NCBI GenBank assembly: GCA_028279245.1
Contig: JANQOE010000023.1
Span: forward strand, 1 to 64,000
Direction: 5' to 3'
Source of the DNA: Alphaproteobacteria bacterium
GTDB lineage: Bacteria > Pseudomonadota > Alphaproteobacteria > UBA6615
Length of the DNA stretch: 64,000 bases
Below are positions 37,674 to 47,546 of this stretch, in pieces. The notes under the pieces are model-generated. The model did no database searches. It saw only the letters and a list, made by a program, of their open reading frames with translations, and was not told the origin of the DNA. A program made the position numbers and the translations under genes. Positions within the stretch are counted from its first letter, which is position 1; every line of letters begins with the position of its first letter.

Positions 37674-37758
37674 GGCCCGTATTATCGGAGATCCGGCGGG
37701 ATGGTGGAACCGGCCAGCGCCGAAAATGCAGCCCAACACAGCCTCGGGAGGGACCGTT

Positions 37759-38814
37759 ATGAAGACCATGAAAGGACCGGCGATATTTCTGGCGCAGTTC
37801 GCCGGAGACGAGGCGCCGTTCAACGACATCGATTCCATCGCCCGCTGGGCGGCCGACCTTGGCTACAAGGGCGTGCAGATCCCGTCCTGGGACGCGCGGC
37901 TGTTCGACCTGGCCACGGCCGCCGAAAGCCAGACCTATTGCGACGATTTGAAGGGCCGGCTGGCCGATGCCGGGATCGCCATCACCGAGCTGTCGACCCA
38001 TTTGCAGGGACAGTTGGTCGCGGTGCACCCGGCCTATGACGAGGCGTTCGACGGCTTCGCGGCGCCGGAAGTGCGCGGCAACCCGGCGGCGCGGACGGAA
38101 TGGGCGGTCGGCCAGATGAAAATGGCGGCCAAGGCCTCCCAAAAGCTGGGGCTGACGGACCACGCCACCTTCTCCGGCGCGCTGGTCTGGCCGTACATGT
38201 ACCCCTGGCCGCAGCGACCGGCGGGCTTGGTAGAGACGGGGTTCACCGAGCTGGCGAAGCGCTGGAAGCCGATCCTCGACGCGTTCGACGAGGCCGGGGT
38301 CAACGTCTGCTACGAGGTGCATCCGGGCGAAGATCTGCATGACGGCGCGACGGTCGAGATGTTCCTCGACAAGGTTGACCACCACCCGCGGGCCAACATC
38401 CTATACGACCCGAGCCATTTCGTGCTGCAGCAACTCGACTACCTCGAATACATCGACCTGTATCACGAGCGCATCAAGATGTTCCATGTGAAGGACGCCG
38501 AGTTCAATCCGACCGGACGGGTCGGCGCCTATGGCGGTTTCCAGGGCTGGGTCGACCGGGCCGGCCGGTTCCGCAGCCTGGGCGACGGCCAGGTCGATTT
38601 CGGCGGCATCTTCTCAAAACTCGCGGGCTACGACTTCGAAGGCTGGGCGGTGTTGGAGTGGGAGTGCTGCCTGAAGCATCCGGAAGATGGGGCGGCGGAA
38701 GGTGCCCCGTTCATCGAAGCACATATCATCCGGGTGACCGAGAAGGCGTTCGACGACTTTGCCGACGGCGGCACCGACGAAGCAGCGAACCGGCGGATGC
38801 TCGGCATCAGCTAA
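37759..38814 (+). CDS. Sugar phosphate isomerase/epimerase (xylose isomerase-like TIM barrel)
   Basis: NVCYEVHPGEDLHDGATVEMFLDKVDHHPRANILYDPSHFVLQQLDYLEYI...MFHVKDAEF; start at MKTMKGPAIFLAQF. Confidence 0.93.
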   Translation: MKTMKGPAIFLAQFAGDEAPFNDIDSIARWAADLGYKGVQIPSWDARLFDLATAAESQTYCDDLKGRLADAGIAITELSTHLQGQLVAVHPAYDEAFDGFAAPEVRGNPAARTEWAVGQMKMAAKASQKLGLTDHATFSGALVWPYMYPWPQRPAGLVETGFTELAKRWKPILDAFDEAGVNVCYEVHPGEDLHDGATVEMFLDKVDHHPRANILYDPSHFVLQQLDYLEYIDLYHERIKMFHVKDAEFNPTGRVGAYGGFQGWVDRAGRFRSLGDGQVDFGGIFSKLAGYDFEGWAVLEWECCLKHPEDGAAEGAPFIEAHIIRVTEKAFDDFADGGTDEAANRRMLGIS

Positions 38815-38826
38815 CGGGAGGACAGT

Positions 38827-40008
38827 ATGAGTGAGATTGGCGGAAGCGCCGGCGGGGTCGCCGCGCGGCGTTTACGGTTGGGTATGGTCGGCGGCGGGCA
38901 AGGCGCGTTCATCGGCGCCGTGCACCGGATTGCGGCGCGCATTGACGACCGGTACGAGCTGGTCGCCGGCGCGTTGTCGTCGGACCCGGCGCGGGCCAAG
39001 GCGTCGGCAGCGGAGCTGCATATTGCGCCGGACCGGGCCTATGGCTCCTTCGCCGAAATGGCGGAGAAGGAGAAGGCGCGGGACGACGGTATCGACGTGG
39101 TGGCGGTCGTCACGCCGAACCATGTGCATCACGCGGCGTGCGTGCCGTTTATCAACGCCGGTATCCACGTCATCTGCGACAAGCCGTTGACGACAACGTT
39201 GGCCGATGCGCTGGATCTGGTGGAGCGCGTGAAGAAGGCCGGCATCGTGTTCGGGCTGACCCACAACTACACGGGCTACCCGATGGTGCGGCAGGCCCGG
39301 GCAATGGTCGCCGCCGGGGAGCTGGGCAAGATCCGTGTGGTGCAGGCTGAGTATGCGCAGGACTGGCTGGCGACCCAGGTCGACAATAAGCAGGCGGAAT
39401 GGCGTACGGACCCGGCGCGGTCCGGCCCGGCCGGTTGCGTCGGCGATATCGGGACCCATGCGCTGAATTTGGCGAGCTACGTCACCGGCTTGGAATTGGA
39501 AGCAGTGTCGACGGAGCTAACGTCGTTCGTCGAAGGCCGGCCCCTGGACGACAATGCGAACATGCTGTTGCGCTTCGATGGTGGGGCGCGGGGCATGCTG
39601 TGGTCGAGCCAGGTGGCGGTCGGCAACGAAAACAATCTGCGGCTGCGCGTCTATGGCGAGAAGGGTGGCCTGGCATGGGCGCAGGAGCACCCCAACCAAC
39701 TGACCTTCACGGCGTTCGGCGGGAAGCCGCAGACGCTGAGCCGCAGCAGTGGCGAGCTGACCGACGCGGCGACGCACGCCTCACGGATCCCCGCCGGGCA
39801 TCCCGAAGGTTATCTGGAGGGCTTCGCCGTTCTGTACAACGACATCGCGGAACAGATCACCGCGCGGCTGGAAGGGCGAGACCCGGACCCGTTGGCCTGT
39901 CAGGTGCCGACGGTCGAGGACGGCGCGCGCGGCGTGAAGTTCATCGAGGCGGCGGTCACGTCGAGCCAGCAGAACGGGGCGTGGGTCGAGGCGAAAGCGC
40001 CGCTGTAG
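38827..40008 (+). CDS. Gfo/Idh/MocA family oxidoreductase
   Basis: [54 protein letters not shown]. Confidence 0.96.
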   Translation: MSEIGGSAGGVAARRLRLGMVGGGQGAFIGAVHRIAARIDDRYELVAGALSSDPARAKASAAELHIAPDRAYGSFAEMAEKEKARDDGIDVVAVVTPNHVHHAACVPFINAGIHVICDKPLTTTLADALDLVERVKKAGIVFGLTHNYTGYPMVRQARAMVAAGELGKIRVVQAEYAQDWLATQVDNKQAEWRTDPARSGPAGCVGDIGTHALNLASYVTGLELEAVSTELTSFVEGRPLDDNANMLLRFDGGARGMLWSSQVAVGNENNLRLRVYGEKGGLAWAQEHPNQLTFTAFGGKPQTLSRSSGELTDAATHASRIPAGHPEGYLEGFAVLYNDIAEQITARLEGRDPDPLACQVPTVEDGARGVKFIEAAVTSSQQNGAWVEAKAPL

Positions 40009-40026
40009 CAAGACTGTGTTGGCCGG

Positions 40027-40719
40027 TTACGTCTTTTCAGCGTCGAGGGCGTAGCCGGCACCGCGCACCGTGCGAATGACGTCGATCTGACCGTCATTGT
40101 TGAGTGCCTTGCGCAGCCGGCGCACATGCACGTCGACGGTGCGTTCGTCGAGATACTTGTCGCGACCCCAGGCCAAGTCGAGCAGTTGACCGCGGGACAG
40201 CACCCGGCCCGGCCGCTTCATCAACACATGCAATAGACGAAACTCGGTCGGACCCAAGTGAATGGCGCGGGCGCCGCGCTTCACCTTGTGCGTCGCCAGA
40301 TCCATGATGATGTCGCGGTACTGCAGGCGTTCGTCAGGCAGACCGGCGCCGCTGCGCCGCAGGACGGAACGGATGCGGGCGATCAGTTCGCTGGGAGAGA
40401 AAGGCTTGACGATGTAGTCGTCGGCACCGCCCTCGAGACCGCGCACGCGATCCTCTTCCTCGCCGCGCGCGGTGAGCATGATGATCGGTAGTTTCTGATG
40501 AAACGGATCGGCGCGCAGACGGCGGCATACCTCGATGCCCGACAGGCGCGGCAGCATCCAGTCGAGGACGATCAGGTCGGGCTGTTCCAGGTCGATCTGT
40601 TCAAGGGCCGCCACGCCGTCCTGGGCGACACGCGTCCGGTGGCCGGCCTTTTCCAGATTGTAGCGCAGCATCTCGACGAGCGGCGCTTCGTCTTCGACGA
40701 CCAAGATCAGGGGCTTCAT
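40027..40719 (-). CDS. phoB: Phosphate regulon response regulator PhoB
   Basis: ILVVEDEAPLVEMLRYNLEKAGHRTRVAQDG; C-terminal wHTH GPTEFRLLHVLMKRPGRVLSRGQLLDLAWG; ATGA overlap with the upstream phoU paralog. Confidence 0.95.
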   Translation of the reverse strand: MKPLILVVEDEAPLVEMLRYNLEKAGHRTRVAQDGVAALEQIDLEQPDLIVLDWMLPRLSGIEVCRRLRADPFHQKLPIIMLTARGEEEDRVRGLEGGADDYIVKPFSPSELIARIRSVLRRSGAGLPDERLQYRDIIMDLATHKVKRGARAIHLGPTEFRLLHVLMKRPGRVLSRGQLLDLAWGRDKYLDERTVDVHVRRLRKALNNDGQIDVIRTVRGAGYALDAEKT

Positions 40720-41432
40720 TCGGATTCTCCGGCGGTAATCACCGTCAAACTCGATGCGTCCCCCTTACGCCGGCGTTCCGCCGGCTCCGCACCGTGGACC
40801 AGGAAATAGACACTTTCGGCGATGTTGGTAACGTGATCGCCAATGCGCTCGATATTCTTTGCGACAAACAGCAGATGGGTGCAGGGCGTGATGTTGCGCG
40901 GGTCTTCCATCATGTAAGTCAGGAGTTCGCGGAACAGGCTGGAATGGAGCCGGTCGACCTCGACATCGCGCGCCCGGACGTCGGCGGCTTTGTCGGCATC
41001 GCGCGCCATGTAGGCATCCAGCACGTTTTGAATCATCGCCTGCACAAGTTCGCCCATGCGCGGGATCAAGTAGGATGCGGGCACCGCCGGCGCCCGTGAT
41101 AGCGCTTCGGTACGGCGGACCAGGCTGGTCGTGCAGCCGCCAATGCGTTCGAGTTGGCTGGAGATCTTGGTCGCGACAATGCAACTGCGCAGGTCGGTCG
41201 GTATTTTGTCCGCGCTCCCAGCGATCCGCAGGGTGTGCTGCTGGATCGATTGGTCGAGGTGGGCAATCTGCCGGGCGCGCCGGCCAATGCCGGCTGCTTG
41301 CAACAGGTCGCGACGCGCCACGACACCGATTGCGTCGGCCAACAAGGCCTCCGCCAGCCCGCCCATCTCGGCGATGAGCGTGTCGATCTCGCGAAGCGCT
41401 GCCTCGACCGCCTGATCCTGTACCGCGTGCAT
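40716..41432 (-). CDS. PhoU family protein (second copy)
   Basis: RELLTYMMEDPRNITPCTHLLFVAKNIERIGDHVTNIAESVYFLVHG; start corrected to MHAVQDQAVEAAL. Confidence 0.9.
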   Translation of the reverse strand: MHAVQDQAVEAALREIDTLIAEMGGLAEALLADAIGVVARRDLLQAAGIGRRARQIAHLDQSIQQHTLRIAGSADKIPTDLRSCIVATKISSQLERIGGCTTSLVRRTEALSRAPAVPASYLIPRMGELVQAMIQNVLDAYMARDADKAADVRARDVEVDRLHSSLFRELLTYMMEDPRNITPCTHLLFVAKNIERIGDHVTNIAESVYFLVHGAEPAERRRKGDASSLTVITAGESE

Positions 41433-41479
41433 TTTGTCAGCCGGCCGATCCGCCGGATGCTGTGCAGCGGCCAAAGACT

Positions 41480-41989
41480 TCAACCCGCATTCTGGAGCGT
41501 AGCCTCGCCCTGACCCATTTCGTCGAGCCGCCGCTGCAGCGCCAAGCGCCCGAGCGAGGCGAGCGGGAGGCTGACGAAGATCTGGAGGCGCCGTTCGATC
41601 TGACCATAGATCTGGGCGAAGTAGGCGTTGGTTTCCGCCGAGCTGCCCTCGAATGCGGCCGGGTCGGGAAAGCCCCAATGCGCGGTCATCGGCTGACCGG
41701 GCCAAACCGGACAGACCTCACCCGCGGCGTTGTCGCACACGGTGAAGACAAACTGCATCTGCGGCGCGTCAGGCTGGGCGAATTCCTCCCAGTTCTTGGA
41801 CCGCAGCTCGCCGGTTGGATAGTTGAACCGCTGGAGCAGGCTCAGTGCGTGCGGATTCACCTGACCGGCCGGATGGCTGCCGGCGCTGAAAGCCTGGAAG
41901 TTAGGACGGCCGATCCGGTTCAGGATGCTTTCGGCCATGATGCTACGGGCGGAGTTGCCTGTGCAGAGGAAGAGGACGTTGTGTGCCAT
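41480..41989 (-). CDS. arsC: Arsenate reductase ArsC (low-MW phosphatase fold)
   Basis: NVLFLCTGNSARSIMAESILN; KNWEEFAQPDAPQMQFVFTVCDNAAGEVCPVWPGQPMTAHWGFPDPA. Confidence 0.92.
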   Translation of the reverse strand: MAHNVLFLCTGNSARSIMAESILNRIGRPNFQAFSAGSHPAGQVNPHALSLLQRFNYPTGELRSKNWEEFAQPDAPQMQFVFTVCDNAAGEVCPVWPGQPMTAHWGFPDPAAFEGSSAETNAYFAQIYGQIERRLQIFVSLPLASLGRLALQRRLDEMGQGEATLQNAG

Positions 41990-41991
41990 GG

Positions 41992-42723
41992 CTAGCCGTT
42001 ACCTGCGCCGGCTTCCCGCGGTTCCACGACCATGACGCTCGACAGGTCGTGTTTCGGGCGGTCCTCGTCAATGAAGTCGCCGGTTACTTGGAAATGGATG
42101 CGTTCGGCGATGTTGGTCGCCAGATCGCCAATGCGCTCGATGTTCTTCGCGGTGAAGAGCAGGTGCGTGCATGACGTGATGCGCCGCGGGTCTTCCATCA
42201 TGTGCGTGAGCAACTCGCGAAACACGGCGTCGTAGCTTTCATCGATCTCCACGTCGCGTTCCCAGACCTTGCGCGCCAATTCGATGTCGTGGTCGGCGAA
42301 GGCCTGCATGACGTCGCGCACCATCTCTCGCACCATCTGCGCCATCCGCGGGATGGTGACGATCGGCGTGGTCACGGGCGCTTGGTCGAGGGCAACCGTG
42401 CGCTTGGCGATGTTCTTCGCGTAGTCGCCGATGCGTTCGATATCCGGGGCGATTTTCATAGCTGCCAGCGCGCGGCGGAGGTCATCGGCCATGGGCTGGC
42501 GCAAGGCCATCAAGTTTAACGCGGCGCGGTCAACCTCCGCCTCGAGGGCGTCGATTTCAGCGTCATCAGCGACGACCTTCTTGGCGAGCTTCGTATCGTG
42601 CCTGACGAGCGCGCGAACGGACCCGTCGATCTGCGCTACCGCGAGTTCACCCATTTGCGTAATCAAACCGGTCAGCCGCGCAAGTTCGGCGTCGAACGAA
42701 GTGACGATGTGGCCTTTGTCCAT
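41992..42723 (-). CDS. phoU: Phosphate signalling protein PhoU
   Basis: HIVTSFDAELARLTGLITQMGELAVAQIDGSVRALVRHD ... RITSCTHLLFTAKNIERIGDLATNIAERIHF. Confidence 0.95.
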   Translation of the reverse strand: MDKGHIVTSFDAELARLTGLITQMGELAVAQIDGSVRALVRHDTKLAKKVVADDAEIDALEAEVDRAALNLMALRQPMADDLRRALAAMKIAPDIERIGDYAKNIAKRTVALDQAPVTTPIVTIPRMAQMVREMVRDVMQAFADHDIELARKVWERDVEIDESYDAVFRELLTHMMEDPRRITSCTHLLFTAKNIERIGDLATNIAERIHFQVTGDFIDEDRPKHDLSSVMVVEPREAGAGNG

Positions 42724-42744
42724 GGCCGCCTCCGATTGCTGGGC

Positions 42745-43566
42745 CTAGCCGAAGCGGCCCGTAATGTAGTCCTGCGTGCGTTCGTCGCGCGGCGCGGTGA
42801 AGATCTGCTCCGTCTCGCCTTCCTCGACGAGGATGCCGAGGTGGAAGAACGCCGTCTTCTGGCTGACCCGCGCGGCCTGCTGCATCGAGTGGGTGACGAT
42901 GACGATGGTATATTCCTGCCGCAGTTCGTCGATCAGTTCCTCAATCCGCGCGGTGGCAATCGGATCGAGCGCAGAACACGGTTCGTCCATCAAAATGACT
43001 TCAGGTTGCACGGCAATGGCCCGCGCGATGCAGAGCCGCTGCTGTTGCCCGCCGGAGAGGCCGGTGCCCGGCTCATCCAACCGGTCCTTCACCTCGTCCC
43101 ACAAGCCGGCGCGGCGCAGGCTTCTTTCGACAATCGCGTCGAAGTCGGCCTTGGTGGTCGCCAGTCCGTGGATGCGCGGTGCATAGGTGATGTTATCGGC
43201 GATCGACTTCGGGAACGGGTTCGGTTTCTGGAATACCATGCCGACGCGCGCCCGCAACTGCACCACGTCGAGGGCATCGGACAAGATCTCGACTCCATCC
43301 AGCTTGATATTGCCGGCGACGCGGCAGCCTTCGATGGTGTCGTTCATGCGGTTGAGGCAACGCAGGAACGTCGACTTGCCGCAGCCAGACGGCCCGATGA
43401 GCGACGTGACGGAGTGGGAGGCGATATCCAGGTCGACATCGAATAGCGCCTGCTTCTCCCCGTAAAAGACGCTGACACGCTCGGCGGCGATGCGGATCGC
43501 CTGCGGGATATCGTCGTTAGCCACCGGGACGCCTTCCGTTGTCTGGGTCTCCGCCAGATTTGCCAT
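42745..43566 (-). CDS. pstB: Phosphate ABC transporter ATP-binding protein PstB
   Basis: [64 protein letters not shown]. Confidence 0.98.
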   Translation of the reverse strand: MANLAETQTTEGVPVANDDIPQAIRIAAERVSVFYGEKQALFDVDLDIASHSVTSLIGPSGCGKSTFLRCLNRMNDTIEGCRVAGNIKLDGVEILSDALDVVQLRARVGMVFQKPNPFPKSIADNITYAPRIHGLATTKADFDAIVERSLRRAGLWDEVKDRLDEPGTGLSGGQQQRLCIARAIAVQPEVILMDEPCSALDPIATARIEELIDELRQEYTIVIVTHSMQQAARVSQKTAFFHLGILVEEGETEQIFTAPRDERTQDYITGRFG

Positions 43567-44871
43567 CTACCACCGCCTTTCGAAGCGTTTACGCAACAAC
43601 ACCGCCAAGAGGTTCATGGTGATCAGGAACGCCAGCAAGACCATGATGGCGGCGGAGGTCTTCTCAACAAAACCACGTTCCGGGGCGTCCGCCCAGAGGA
43701 AGATTTGCACCGGCAGCACGGTCGCCGGGTCGGTGAAGCTGCCAGGGACGTCGACGATAAAGGCGACCATGCCGATCATCAGCAGCGGCGCGGTCTCACC
43801 AAGGGCCTGGGCCATGCCGATGATCGTGCCCGTCAGCATGCCCGGCAGGGCCAGGGGCAAGACGTGGTGGGTGACCGTTTGCAGGGGTGACGCGCCCATC
43901 CCTAGGGCCGCTTCACGAATAGAGGGAGGCACGGCTTTGAGCGAGGCCCGGCCGGCGATGATGATCGTCGGCAGGGTCATCAAAGCGAGCACAATGCCAC
44001 CGACTAGAGGCGCCGAGCGAGGAAGACCGAAGAGGTTCAGCAGAACGGCCAGGCCGAGCAGACCAAAAACGATCGACGGCACCGCCGCCAGATTGTTGAT
44101 GTTCACCTCAATCAAGTCGGTCCAACGGTTTTTCGGGGCGAATTCCTCGAGATAGACCGCGGCCATCACACCGACGGGAAACGCCAGCAATAGCGTGACG
44201 ATGAGGGTGAAGAACGAGCCGACCACGGCGCCGCGAATACCGGCCTGTTCGGGTTCGCGGCTGTCGGCGGAGCTGAAGAAGGTCCCGTTGAACCGTTTTT
44301 CAACACGGCCGTTGGCGGCGAGTTGATCGAACCAGGAGACCTGGTTGTCGTTTACCCGGCGGTCACTCTCCGGCACATCGCGAGGGATCTGACCCTTGTT
44401 GAAGCTGTCGAAGTCGGCGCCGGCTTTCACCCAGATGGTCTGGGTGGTGCCCATCCAATCCAGGTTCTCCAGCAGGGCCGCACGCACGGTGGACGGCGCG
44501 CCGACACTAATGAGCTTATTCAGATCGCGCCGGTCGGTGCGCCCGGACACGTCCGGGAAGTAGGCGCGGAGCGCGTTGCGGGTCAGACCCTGGAAGTTGG
44601 CGCGGCCGATCACCGCGGGATCGCCGGTTCCGTCCGGATCCACTTCGGCTGGGTCGAAGGTGACGTCGATAGCGACTTCCGTCGCGATGAACGCGGTGTA
44701 GCCATTGCTGACGATGGTGATCAGCATGATCGCCAGCATGCCGAGGGCGACACAGATCGCCGCCAAGCCGATCCGCCGAAACCGGCGTTCCTGCCGATAG
44801 CGCCGCTCGATACGAGCCGCGGAGTCGGCGTCGGCGAGCGGACGCGGCACGGTGGTGGCGATATCAGTCAT
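43567..44871 (-). CDS. pstA: Phosphate ABC transporter permease PstA
   Basis: Position in pst operon; IREAALGMGASPLQTVTHHVLPLALPGMLTGTIIGMAQALGETAPLLMIG. Confidence 0.95.
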   Translation of the reverse strand: MTDIATTVPRPLADADSAARIERRYRQERRFRRIGLAAICVALGMLAIMLITIVSNGYTAFIATEVAIDVTFDPAEVDPDGTGDPAVIGRANFQGLTRNALRAYFPDVSGRTDRRDLNKLISVGAPSTVRAALLENLDWMGTTQTIWVKAGADFDSFNKGQIPRDVPESDRRVNDNQVSWFDQLAANGRVEKRFNGTFFSSADSREPEQAGIRGAVVGSFFTLIVTLLLAFPVGVMAAVYLEEFAPKNRWTDLIEVNINNLAAVPSIVFGLLGLAVLLNLFGLPRSAPLVGGIVLALMTLPTIIIAGRASLKAVPPSIREAALGMGASPLQTVTHHVLPLALPGMLTGTIIGMAQALGETAPLLMIGMVAFIVDVPGSFTDPATVLPVQIFLWADAPERGFVEKTSAAIMVLLAFLITMNLLAVLLRKRFERRW

Positions 44872-46243
44872 ATTTCTCCCGGTATTTCCGCACGACCCGC
44901 AACGCGATCACGTTCAAGCCGAGGGTCACAACAAAGAGCACGAGACCCAGTGCAAACGCCGCCAGTGTCTTGGCGCTGTCGAACTCCTGATCGCCGGTCA
45001 ACAGCGTGACGATCTGCACCGTCACGGTGGTCACCGCCTGCAATGGATTCGCCGTGAGGTTCGCAGCCAAACCGGCGGCCATAACAACAATCATGGTTTC
45101 GCCGATGGCGCGGCTGACGGCGAGCAGAATACTGCCGACGATACCGGGCAGTGCCGCCGGGATGATGACCTGACGGATCGTCTCCGAATGGGTCGCCCCG
45201 AGCGCGAAGGAGCCGTCGCGCATTGCCTGCGGCACAGCGTTGATCACATCATCCGACAGGGAGGAGACGAACGGGATGATCATGATGCCCATGACCACGC
45301 CGGCGGCGAGAGCGCTTTCCGACGCCACGCCCAAACCGACTGACTCGCCCAATCCGCGGAAGAACGGGGCAATCGTCAAAGCGGCGAAGAAGCCGTAGAC
45401 GACCGTCGGAATGCCGGCGAGGATTTCCAGGATTGGCTTGACGATCGCGCGGAACCGCCGCGACGCATATTCCGACATGTAGATTGCCGACATCAGGCCG
45501 ATCGGCACGGCCACCGTCATGGCGATAATGGTGATGAGAAACGTACCAGCGAACACCGGGATGGCGCCGAAGGCGCCGGAGGATCCGACCTGGTCGGCGC
45601 GCAAGGCGGTCTGCGGGCTCCACTGCAGCCCGAACAGGAACTCGGTGATCGGGACCTTGCCGAAGAAGCGCAGTGCCTCGAACAACAGGGAGACGACGAT
45701 GCCAACCGTGGTGAGAATGGCGATGGTCGAAGCGACGATCAGGACGATCTTGATGACGCGCTCAACTGCCGGCCTGGCACGGAACGTCGGATTGACGAGG
45801 CGGCGCCCGTAAGAAAGGCCGCCGATCGCCGCAGCGATGGCGACGACCGCCCAAAGCGCGGTGCTGATGTTGCGCCAGGTTGAATAACGCTCGGCCGCCT
45901 CGGTCATGGCCGCATCCGGCTCACGGCTGAGGATCCCGCCCGAGGCCAGACTACGAATGTCGTTGAGCAACAGGTTGAGTTGGGTTTCCGACAGGGCGCG
46001 CGCCGTGTCGCCCAGGCCGGACAGGGTGATTGACCGCAGGAACTGGGGTTCCAGCACCTGCCAGAGGAAGACCATCAGGAATGCTGGAATCCCACACCAC
46101 AGCGCCACATAGGCGCCGTAGTAACTGGGCAGCGAGTGCATGTCCTTGACGCTGCTGCCGCTGGCGAGAACGCGCTGCCGCCCCAGGCGGTACGACAGCA
46201 TGGTCAGCACCAACAACACTGCCGTCAGCAGAGTGAACGTCAT
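44864..46243 (-). CDS. pstC: Phosphate ABC transporter permease PstC
   Basis: MRDGSFALGATHSETIRQVIIPAALPGIVGSILLAVSRAIGETMIVVMAAG; start corrected to MTFTLLTAVLL. Confidence 0.94.
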   Translation of the reverse strand: MTFTLLTAVLLVLTMLSYRLGRQRVLASGSSVKDMHSLPSYYGAYVALWCGIPAFLMVFLWQVLEPQFLRSITLSGLGDTARALSETQLNLLLNDIRSLASGGILSREPDAAMTEAAERYSTWRNISTALWAVVAIAAAIGGLSYGRRLVNPTFRARPAVERVIKIVLIVASTIAILTTVGIVVSLLFEALRFFGKVPITEFLFGLQWSPQTALRADQVGSSGAFGAIPVFAGTFLITIIAMTVAVPIGLMSAIYMSEYASRRFRAIVKPILEILAGIPTVVYGFFAALTIAPFFRGLGESVGLGVASESALAAGVVMGIMIIPFVSSLSDDVINAVPQAMRDGSFALGATHSETIRQVIIPAALPGIVGSILLAVSRAIGETMIVVMAAGLAANLTANPLQAVTTVTVQIVTLLTGDQEFDSAKTLAAFALGLVLFVVTLGLNVIALRVVRKYREKYD

Positions 46244-46268
46244 TGCAGTCCCCGCCCTCTCGTAGGCT

Positions 46269-46302
46269 CGGGCGGAACCGCCGGTAGCAGCGGTTCCGCC
46301 CG
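46269..46302 (-). other. Perfect 13-bp stem-loop between pstS and pstC
   Basis: CGGGCGGAACCGC-CGGTAGCA-GCGGTTCCGCCCG; no downstream T-tract. Confidence 0.75.
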
Positions 46303-46320
46303 TCCGGTCGCTTTGGTTCT

Positions 46321-47337
46321 TTACAGAGCCAACGGCGCGAGGGATTGCGCCGCGTTGCCAACCGCCTGGCGGTCCGCGTCGGGCAGCGGAATCAGGCCTT
46401 TGTCGACGAGGTAACCGTCCTCGCCCCAAGCACCTTCGCTGGTGAACTCATTGACGAACTCCTGAATGCCAGGAACGACGCCGACATGCTCACCCTTGAC
46501 ATAGAAGTATAGGGAGCGGGAGACACCGTAGTCGCCAGCCGCAATGTTCTCGAAGGTTGGATCGACACCGTCGATGTTCGAGCCCTGCAGCTTGTCGGAG
46601 TTCTGGTCGAGGAAGCTGAAGCCGAAGATGCCGAACGCGCCCGGGTTGGCATCGAGCTTCTGCACGATCAGGTTGTCGTTCTCGCCGGCTTCGACAAACG
46701 CGCCATCCTCGCGGATGAAATGGCAGGCGCTGTCCTCAAGGCCGAGTTCGGCAGCGCCGTCGACTTGGTCGCAGCCGCCTTCCATGGCGAGTTCGACGAA
46801 CGCATCGCGCGTGCCGGAGGTCGGCGGCGGACCGAGCACTTCGATCTTGCTGTTCGGCAGCGACGGGTCGATGTCGCTCCAGTTCACATAGGGGTTCTCA
46901 ACGAGGGCACCGTCGACCGGCACTTCCTTGGCGAGGGCGAGAAAGAGCTGACCCTTGGTCAAGGCCATCTGATCAGCGGATTTCGAGTTGGCCAATACGA
47001 TGCCGTCGAAGCCCACTTTCACTTCCGTGATGGTGATGCCGTTCTGGGTGCAAGTCTCGAATTCGGAGGATTTGATACGGCGCGAAGCGTTGGTGATGTC
47101 CGGATGCTCCAAGCCGACACCTGAGCAGAACAGCTTCAAGCCGCCGCCAGAGCCGGTGCTCTCCACAACCGGGGTCTTGAAGTCAGTGGTGCGGCCGAAG
47201 TTCTCGGCGACCGCCGTTGCGAACGGGAAAACCGTCGACGAACCGACGATCCGGATCTGGTCCCGGGACTGAGCCTCCGCGGCGCCAACCACCGCCACGC
47301 TGGCCAGCAGGCCGAGCGTAAGTGTCTTTGTTCTCAT
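46321..47337 (-). CDS. pstS: Phosphate ABC transporter substrate-binding protein PstS
   Basis: Signal peptide; IRIVGSSTVFPFATAVAENFGRTTDFKTPVVESTGSGGGLKLFCSG. Confidence 0.95.
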   Translation of the reverse strand: MRTKTLTLGLLASVAVVGAAEAQSRDQIRIVGSSTVFPFATAVAENFGRTTDFKTPVVESTGSGGGLKLFCSGVGLEHPDITNASRRIKSSEFETCTQNGITITEVKVGFDGIVLANSKSADQMALTKGQLFLALAKEVPVDGALVENPYVNWSDIDPSLPNSKIEVLGPPPTSGTRDAFVELAMEGGCDQVDGAAELGLEDSACHFIREDGAFVEAGENDNLIVQKLDANPGAFGIFGFSFLDQNSDKLQGSNIDGVDPTFENIAAGDYGVSRSLYFYVKGEHVGVVPGIQEFVNEFTSEGAWGEDGYLVDKGLIPLPDADRQAVGNAAQSLAPLAL

Positions 47338-47400
47338 TGCGTCCTCTAATAAATGAATCTCGACCGGCGGTTAGCCGGATAGTCCGACGGTAAGACCGCG

Positions 47401-47431
47401 CACTGACGGTTGTATGTCACTTGTGTGACGC
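47401..47431 (-). promoter_or_regulatory. Putative PHO box upstream of pstS
   Basis: Minus strand GCGTCACACAA GTGACATACAA CCGTCAGTG: three 11-bp-phased half-sites loosely matching CTGTCAT-type repeats. Confidence 0.45.
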
Positions 47432-47546
47432 TATTATTACAGTCCGTTGGCCATCTTTTTATTTATTTACAACTACTTATTGGCCTCTCATCACGACCGC
47501 AAACGACAGTGACATGTTGTTCCTGTCAACAAAGTCTGCCCCAGGT

